Source: JAKBCQ01 sp021807585 (GTDB lineage Bacteria > Planctomycetota > Planctomycetia > Isosphaerales > Isosphaeraceae). From it: DNA of 29,076 nt. The notes beneath the pieces are model-generated. The model was not told the origin of the DNA and ran no database searches. It was given only the letters and a program-made list of their open reading frames with translations. A program made the translations under genes and the position numbers. The stretch is taken from assembly GCA_027325115.1 (NCBI GenBank), contig DAHWFG010000324.1, positions 1-29,076 on the forward strand, read 5' to 3'. Each line of letters opens with the position of its first letter. Position 1 is the stretch's first letter. Positions 24,690-29,076 of this stretch are shown one piece after another.

Positions 24690-25825
24690 CTCAACGCCTC
24701 GGCCGGACGCTCGATCGTCGCGGCGGGTCGTTCGATTTCGACCCTCTCCGCGGGTTTTCCCCGCGGTCGTCGCATCATCCCCGCCACCGTCCCCGCGATC
24801 AAATGTTGAACAAGATTGTAAAAAATAATAGGTAGCATGACGAGGGGGTGATTCGCGAGCGCCATCACCGCGAGGACGAGTCCGCTGCCGTTGTTATTCA
24901 TCCCCAGGCCGAACATCAACGCCGCGCGTTGCGCCGGCTCGACACGCGCCAGTCGCGCCAGCAACCAACCCCCGGCAAACGCGGTCACGCATAATAACAC
25001 GACGATCACAAGCACGATCGCCAGATAATCGCCGTCGAAATCGGCGAACACCCGGGGCAACGACACCGCGGCGTTTGAATAACACAGACCCAACAGAACG
25101 ATGCTGTTCATCAGCTTGATCGCCGTCATCCGCTCGTCGAGCCGTCGCGAGCCCAAAACGAACCGAACGGCCAACCCTAAAAGTGAAGGCGTGAGCACGC
25201 ATATCATTAAAAACATTTCCGAGCCCCCCGCGGCGAGCTCGTGCAGATCCTCCGAAAGATCCCCCGTCGTCAATAACGCGACAAAATTGAGCACGATCGG
25301 AGTCGTCAAAGGACTCAAAAGCGTCGATCCAAACACGAGCCCAAGGCTCAACGCCAGATCGCCATTCTCGTTCTGCGTCCACGCCGCCGCCGATCCCGCG
25401 ATCGGCATCGAAGCGACCAGCGCCAAACCCGTCAGCAAATTCTGCGTCTCGTCGCTATCATTCCAAAATCTCATCAATTGAGAGATAATCAAGATAAACA
25501 GAAGAGGAATTGTAAAATTGGCGACGATCGCGATCACGGGGACCCAGGGCCGACGCGTCAGGTTTTTTAAATGTTCAAGCTTCGCCCCCAAACCCGCGGA
25601 AAAGAGCAGAAATCCAAGCATCACCGCAGGAAGGCCGATCTTCGTCGTCGTTCCCCAAAGCGCGATCCGCTCGATCGTCACTTCGCGAACCCAAAGCCCA
25701 GGGCCGGGAGCGAACGCCGCAAGCAGGTACGCCGCGATCAACAGCGGCAAAAAATACGCGTGAAGCGCCGCCTGTACCCGTGCGACGATCGATCCGCCGC
25801 GTTTTTGAAATAACGGATTTTGCAT
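24653..25825 (-). CDS. BASS-family (bile acid:sodium symporter-like) transporter, copy 2
   Basis: The 390-residue membrane protein is a close paralogue of the next gene, roughly two-thirds identical by eye from YFLPLL at about residue 24 to the last helix. It shares LVASMPIAGSAAAWTQNENGD, LSPLTTP, LCYSNAAVSLPR and LMFGLGMNNNGSGLVLA. It has the same 9-10 helix layout, so a similar organic-anion transport role is likely, with unknown substrate. The two copies differ mainly in the loop after TTP and in the polar C-terminal tail. The start is uncertain: ATG 25825 matches the paralogue's length, while ATGs at 25849, 25864 and 25882 are in frame and none has a strong ribosome binding site. Confidence 0.86.
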   Translation of the reverse strand: MQNPLFQKRGGSIVARVQAALHAYFLPLLIAAYLLAAFAPGPGLWVREVTIERIALWGTTTKIGLPAVMLGFLLFSAGLGAKLEHLKNLTRRPWVPVIAIVANFTIPLLFILIISQLMRFWNDSDETQNLLTGLALVASMPIAGSAAAWTQNENGDLALSLGLVFGSTLLSPLTTPIVLNFVALLTTGDLSEDLHELAAGGSEMFLMICVLTPSLLGLAVRFVLGSRRLDERMTAIKLMNSIVLLGLCYSNAAVSLPRVFADFDGDYLAIVLVIVVLLCVTAFAGGWLLARLARVEPAQRAALMFGLGMNNNGSGLVLAVMALANHPLVMLPIIFYNLVQHLIAGTVAGMMRRPRGKPAERVEIERPAATIERPAEALSAGFVRSTVVEA

Positions 25826-26236
25826 AAAATTCAACGATGTGATTCCCATTCGTTCCGTTCCCATCGTCGCTCGAACATCCATGAAGGGGGCTTCCCACCG
25901 ATCGAATCCCCCGCGACAAGAATACTATTCGAAATCTCCACCACCGCGGCGTCACCTGAATCCATTCGGTTACTTCAAACTCTTGGCGGCATTCCACTTT
26001 CGACGCCTATCCCGCGGGTGAAAGCGATCCGAATGCGTCCTCCTTCAGAGCCGGCGACGATCCGGTGCTCGCCGTCGCAATCACCACTCGCTAGTGGGGC
26101 ACGATCTCCAAGCCTGCACTTATGAAGCCGAACCGCGTCGATCAAAGACGATTCCAGGAAAAAAAGGGAACCCGTGTCGACGATCGAGGCATAAGATGAG
26201 GGATCGACGAACGACCCCGATCAATAAGGAGCCGAG
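25826..26236. other. Divergent intergenic region upstream of the sigma factor gene
   Basis: This 411-base region separates transporter copy 2 (minus) from the sigma factor gene (plus). A small hairpin CCACT-CGCT-AGTGG lies at 26084-26097 and an A7 run near 26160. A TAAGAT hexamer at 26192-26197 could be a -10 element but lacks a matching -35. No coding region is supported. Confidence 0.45.
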
Positions 26237-28216
26237 ATGAGGCCGATTCGAACCGCCGCGGCGCGCGATTTGGGAACGCTCTTTCATACCGGCGTGCTGA
26301 CGAACCTGAGCGACGCTCAGCTTATCGAGCGATACACCGCGCAACGCGACGACGCCGCGTTCGAAACGCTCGTCGGTCGCCACGCACCGCTCGTTTGGAA
26401 CGTCTGCCGCCGCGTCCTCGACGACCGTCGTGACGCCGAAGACGCGTTCCAGGCGACTTTCCTCGTCCTGGTCGATAAAGCCGGCTCGATCCGCGTCGGC
26501 GATTCGCTCGCGCCCTGGCTCCGCGGGGTCGCCGTACGCGTCGCCAAAAAAGCGCGCGCCGGGGCGATCCAAAAACGTATACAAGAACGCTCGCTTCAAT
26601 CGTCTGATTATATTTCGATACACGAGTCCGACGATTCGTCGCGACCCGAAACGAATGAGCATATCCAGATCATTCGTGAAGAGATCGACCGTCTCCCCGA
26701 ACATTGGCGGCTCGCGCTCTCGATGTGCCGGCTTGAGGGGATCGGTTACGAGGAGGCCGCGATTCGGCTCGGCGTGCGGACCGGGACGATCAAAAGCAGG
26801 GTCGCTCGCGGGACCGCCAAACTCAAAACGCGGCTCATCCGCCGCGGAATCACCCTCACGACGGCTCTCCTGGGATCGTCGCTCGCCGATCACGCGCGAG
26901 GAACGATCGTTCCCGCCGCGCTCGTCGAAGCCGCCGGCGCCGCCGCGGCTCGATACGCCGCGGGCAAAACCGCGACGGTCGCCTCCGTTTCAACGACAGT
27001 TTATCTACTTACGAAAGGAGCGGTGCATACCATGTTCCTGACAAAACTGACTTCGACACTTGTGGTTGTGGCGGCGCTGGGCGTGGCGGGCGCGGGGGTG
27101 GGGATGATCGCAACCCAAGGCGGAGGCGCGGGCGACGATCTCGATCCGAAGCAACCTGGAGCGGTCGCACTCCAGCCGCCGCAACAGCCGACGATGCAGC
27201 CTGCGACGCCTCAACCGGAATACCCGCAGCCTGCGACGCCTCAACTGGAATCTGAAGACGCCGATCCGGCTCATACCCGATCGGTCTCACTCCAGGCGCC
27301 ACAACCCGCGGGCGCACAACCGCCTACGCCGCCAACGGCTCCTTCTCAACAACCGCCTATGCCGCCAACGGCTCCTGCTCAACTACCGCTTATGCCGCCA
27401 ACGGCTCCTACTCAACCCACGAATCCACAATCGCAGCAGCCTCAGCCCAGCGTGGACACCACAGCCGGGTTGCTTCAACCAACAAATGAACTCTCACCTC
27501 ATAACGATCAAAACGTGCCGATTTTTTATCAACCGACGGCGCCGTCGCGCGTTACGGATGTGACGAGCGATCGTATTTCCCGCTTGAATTCGACGCCTCC
27601 TACTCAACCGAACGCTTCGGGAGACTTGGCGCCCGCGGATCGAATTCCATCAATCCCGCGGCCCGGGGCGTTCAGAAACGGCTTGAGGACGGTGGAATCG
27701 AGGACCGTAATGGAACCCGCGGAGGTGTACACGATCGAAGGCGACGCGGTGAAACCCGCCAAATATGCGTTGAGGAAAGGCGTCCGCGTGATGGACGCCA
27801 TCAATTTAGCGGGAGGCTTCCAAAGCAAGGGACTGAATCAATCGTTCGTCAGAAAACTTAAAGACGCGTTTGAATCCATTCCCGAACTCGCCCCCGAAGA
27901 TCGTGATGCTCTTGTAAAAGTATCGATTGATATCATTCAGGAGCGGAGAAAAATCCGAGGTTTCTGGAAGGCGACTCTCATCCGGCCCTCCGATAATGAG
28001 ATCATCCCCGAACAGACGCTTCCGATTTACGTTCAAGCGATCGCCCATGGTGAAGATACAACGAACTATTTAATCAAACCGGGCGATCGAATCATACTGG
28101 AGATTGAGCAAGTGAATGCGGAAGAAGATTCCGCTCGTCGTCCGACCGTCCCCGATCAACCGAGAACGAGTCGACCCGATCGATCGCCGGTATCGCCGCA
28201 TCGAACGGCCCGCTAA
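26237..28216 (+). CDS. ECF sigma factor fused to a membrane helix, Pro-rich linker and SLBB domain
   Basis: The N-terminal 200 residues of this 659-residue protein are a sigma-70 ECF factor: region 2 at about 42-110 with DRRDAEDAFQATFLVLV (63-79), and region 4 at about 146-200 with GYEEAAIRLGVRTGTIKSR. A hydrophobic helix lies at about 272-292. A Pro/Gln/Thr-rich linker follows at about 304-460. Residues about 497-625 resemble the SLBB/polysaccharide-export fold: VYTIEGDAVKPAKYAL, VMDAINLAGGF, ATLIRPSD and NYLIKPGDRIILEI. The sigma part should be cytoplasmic and the SLBB part extracytoplasmic. Planctomycete ECF factors with C-terminal extensions are known. An SLBB fusion is unusual as far as I know. 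Regulation by proteolysis or by envelope polysaccharide is inferred. AAGGAG lies 5 bases before the ATG. No separate anti-sigma gene is adjacent. Confidence 0.88.
   Translation: MRPIRTAAARDLGTLFHTGVLTNLSDAQLIERYTAQRDDAAFETLVGRHAPLVWNVCRRVLDDRRDAEDAFQATFLVLVDKAGSIRVGDSLAPWLRGVAVRVAKKARAGAIQKRIQERSLQSSDYISIHESDDSSRPETNEHIQIIREEIDRLPEHWRLALSMCRLEGIGYEEAAIRLGVRTGTIKSRVARGTAKLKTRLIRRGITLTTALLGSSLADHARGTIVPAALVEAAGAAAARYAAGKTATVASVSTTVYLLTKGAVHTMFLTKLTSTLVVVAALGVAGAGVGMIATQGGGAGDDLDPKQPGAVALQPPQQPTMQPATPQPEYPQPATPQLESEDADPAHTRSVSLQAPQPAGAQPPTPPTAPSQQPPMPPTAPAQLPLMPPTAPTQPTNPQSQQPQPSVDTTAGLLQPTNELSPHNDQNVPIFYQPTAPSRVTDVTSDRISRLNSTPPTQPNASGDLAPADRIPSIPRPGAFRNGLRTVESRTVMEPAEVYTIEGDAVKPAKYALRKGVRVMDAINLAGGFQSKGLNQSFVRKLKDAFESIPELAPEDRDALVKVSIDIIQERRKIRGFWKATLIRPSDNEIIPEQTLPIYVQAIAHGEDTTNYLIKPGDRIILEIEQVNAEEDSARRPTVPDQPRTSRPDRSPVSPHRTAR
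27318..27416 (+). repeat. Three tandem 33-bp repeats in the sigma factor linker
   Basis: Three in-frame 33-bp units encode QPPTPPTAPSQ, QPPMPPTAPAQ and LPLMPPTAPTQ in the Pro-rich linker. A shorter repeat of CCTGCGACGCCTCAA lies just upstream (about 27199-27245). Copy number probably varies, changing linker length. Confidence 0.8.
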
Positions 28217-28345
28217 AGAAACGCCCTGTTTCGCTTAGAGATATTCGACATTAATTACAAGATATTCTTTTGATATCGTTCGCCTCGCGGCCGTTCGTTC
28301 ACCCGATCGGCCGTGTACATCTCACCAATCGGAGGAAAAGATCGC

Positions 28346-28374
28346 TTGGAAATCCCCTGAAACGAGGATAAGAT
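28346..28374 (+). promoter_or_regulatory. Promoter candidate TTGGAA-N17-TAAGAT
   Basis: TTGGAA (28346-28351) and TAAGAT (28369-28374) are spaced by the ideal 17 bases, each matching 4 of 6 consensus bases. The predicted start of transcription is near 28381, about 47 bases before the small membrane protein gene. Confidence 0.35.
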
Positions 28375-28427
28375 GGGATTTTAGGATATAAGGATACTGA
28401 TCGGAAGCCGAGCGAGGTGAATGTATC

Positions 28428-28664
28428 ATGTCGCACGCGACTTTAAACACGGTGGACGATGAGACCGACGCGATCCCGCCCGGCGGCCGATTCGCATTGG
28501 ACGTTCAGCGGTATCAAGACGCCGTTCCCTGGATCTTCATCGCCGGAGCATGGGGAGGAGTCGCCGTTTATCAATTCTCGGCCCAATGGACATGGCTCGG
28601 CGTGGCGGCCGGCGCCGCCGTTTCAATCGTGATCTCCGCCGGGCTATTCGTCTCGCATGAATAA
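28428..28664 (+). CDS. Small two-helix membrane protein, function unknown
   Basis: The 78-residue product has a polar N-terminus (1-30, including DDETDAIPPGGRFALDV) and two hydrophobic segments at about 33-50 and 54-74, ending VSHE. GAGG lies 10 bases before the ATG. It overlaps the next gene by 8 bases, which argues for a real, translationally coupled pair. I do not recognise the family. It follows the sigma factor gene after 211 bases and has its own promoter candidate. Confidence 0.65.
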   Translation: MSHATLNTVDDETDAIPPGGRFALDVQRYQDAVPWIFIAGAWGGVAVYQFSAQWTWLGVAAGAAVSIVISAGLFVSHE

Positions 28665-29007
28665 CTCATTCCTTCGCTTCACACGCGTCTTGCCCGGAAT
28701 GAGCAAACCTCTCACGGTTTACGGAGCGGCGGGCGCCTCTTTAGGCGGTGTTTTTTTGATCGCGGCTCATTTCTTTCAGGCGAATCCTTACGCTTGGTTT
28801 TGTGCGGGTTTTTTCATACCTCAAGGTCCGTTATACTTTTTGTTGTCTTCGTCGTGGATGACGGAAAGACTTCTCAAGAAAATTAGGGATCGGAGAAACG
28901 AGGGATTAATTACTTCAAAGCGATACGACGAACTTCAATCCGATATCGTGCGATGGTATTCGCATCGACGATTCGGCGAATCAATATCGGCGGAATCGGA
29001 TTCATGA
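28657..29007 (+). CDS. Membrane protein with two helices and SHOCT-like C-terminal tail
   Basis: The 116-residue product has hydrophobic segments at about 20-38 and 46-66, then a charged helical tail (about 70-105) with KKIRDRRNEGLITSKRYDELQSDI. That tail resembles the short SHOCT-type C-terminal motif (a Gly-Leu-Ile-Thr turn followed by a Tyr/Glu helix) found on many small membrane proteins. The match is by eye and short. The start ATG lies in the last codons of the previous gene, with an 8-base overlap, so coupling of the two is likely. The function is unknown; a two-protein membrane complex is one possibility. Confidence 0.68.
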   Translation: MNNSFLRFTRVLPGMSKPLTVYGAAGASLGGVFLIAAHFFQANPYAWFCAGFFIPQGPLYFLLSSSWMTERLLKKIRDRRNEGLITSKRYDELQSDIVRWYSHRRFGESISAESDS

Positions 29008-29076
29008 AATCGATTCATTCATATTTGATTGCACGTTATCAAAAGCTTCGTCGCCGAGAGATCCGACATGATCATT

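Noticed and set aside
24390..24828. Plus-strand frames containing a repeated STTVDRTKPA segment
   Set aside because: The repeat is the antisense reading of the 42-bp duplication at the end of transporter copy 2, not an independent repeat protein.
26084..26097. Short hairpin CCACT-CGCT-AGTGG upstream of the sigma factor gene
   Set aside because: A 5-bp stem is expected by chance at this length. Noted within the intergenic entry only.
26244..26256. GATTCGAACC-like string resembling a tRNA T-loop
   Set aside because: It lies inside the sigma factor coding sequence and no cloverleaf arms surround it.

Overview
The window looks like chromosomal DNA from a planctomycete, probably of the Isosphaeraceae/Gemmataceae type. 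This is inferred from gene content and not from a marker gene. The pointers are a secreted c-type cytochrome fused to a long WD40 array, an ECF sigma factor with the planctomycete-style DAEDAFQATFL region and a C-terminal membrane/periplasmic extension, an N-terminal HTH protein with many SDSDV-type repeats, and GC-rich coding DNA broken by short AT-rich intergenic islands. Twenty-four protein genes are supported. I found no rRNA, tRNA, CRISPR array, insertion sequence or phage gene.

Layout. 0.1-3.1 kb, plus strand: a secreted TPR-redoxin protein followed closely by queE. 3.1-4.4 kb, minus: a two-helix membrane protein and a TatD-type nuclease. 5.0-7.3 kb, plus: cytochrome c/WD40 protein. 7.35-11.1 kb, minus: 125-aa membrane-anchored protein, HTH/SDSDV-repeat/TM protein, OmpA-like lipoprotein, AhpD-like protein. 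11.6-12.2 kb, plus: an overlapping pair made of a 63-aa protein and a nucleotidyltransferase-fold protein, which resembles a toxin-antitoxin-type module. 12.6-15.6 kb, plus: a secreted Gly/His-rich protein and leucyl aminopeptidase. 15.8-19.4 kb, minus: MBL-fold hydrolase, hemL, hemB. 19.5-22.8 kb, minus: an apparent operon of a PepSY-like His-rich secreted protein, an OmpR-type regulator and a histidine kinase. 23.1-25.8 kb, minus: two tandem paralogous BASS-family transporters. 26.2-29.0 kb, plus: the ECF sigma factor with an SLBB domain, then two overlapping genes for small membrane proteins.

How the parts may work together. hemB and hemL encode consecutive-pathway enzymes of tetrapyrrole synthesis (HemL makes 5-aminolevulinate, HemB condenses it). 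The PepSY-like protein, response regulator and kinase form a plausible envelope-sensing circuit in which the acidic/His-rich tail could bind metal. The most unusual items are the sigma factor whose own polypeptide carries a transmembrane helix, a Pro-rich linker and a polysaccharide-export-type SLBB domain, and the DNA-binding-domain protein whose C-terminus is membrane anchored through about 490 residues of low-complexity repeats. Both look like one-protein routes linking the envelope to transcription.

Limits. Functions come from reading motifs in the translated sequence. No database search, structure prediction or promoter scoring was run. Many start codons were chosen by finding a GGAG-like ribosome binding site 6-9 bases upstream, which recurs through this window.
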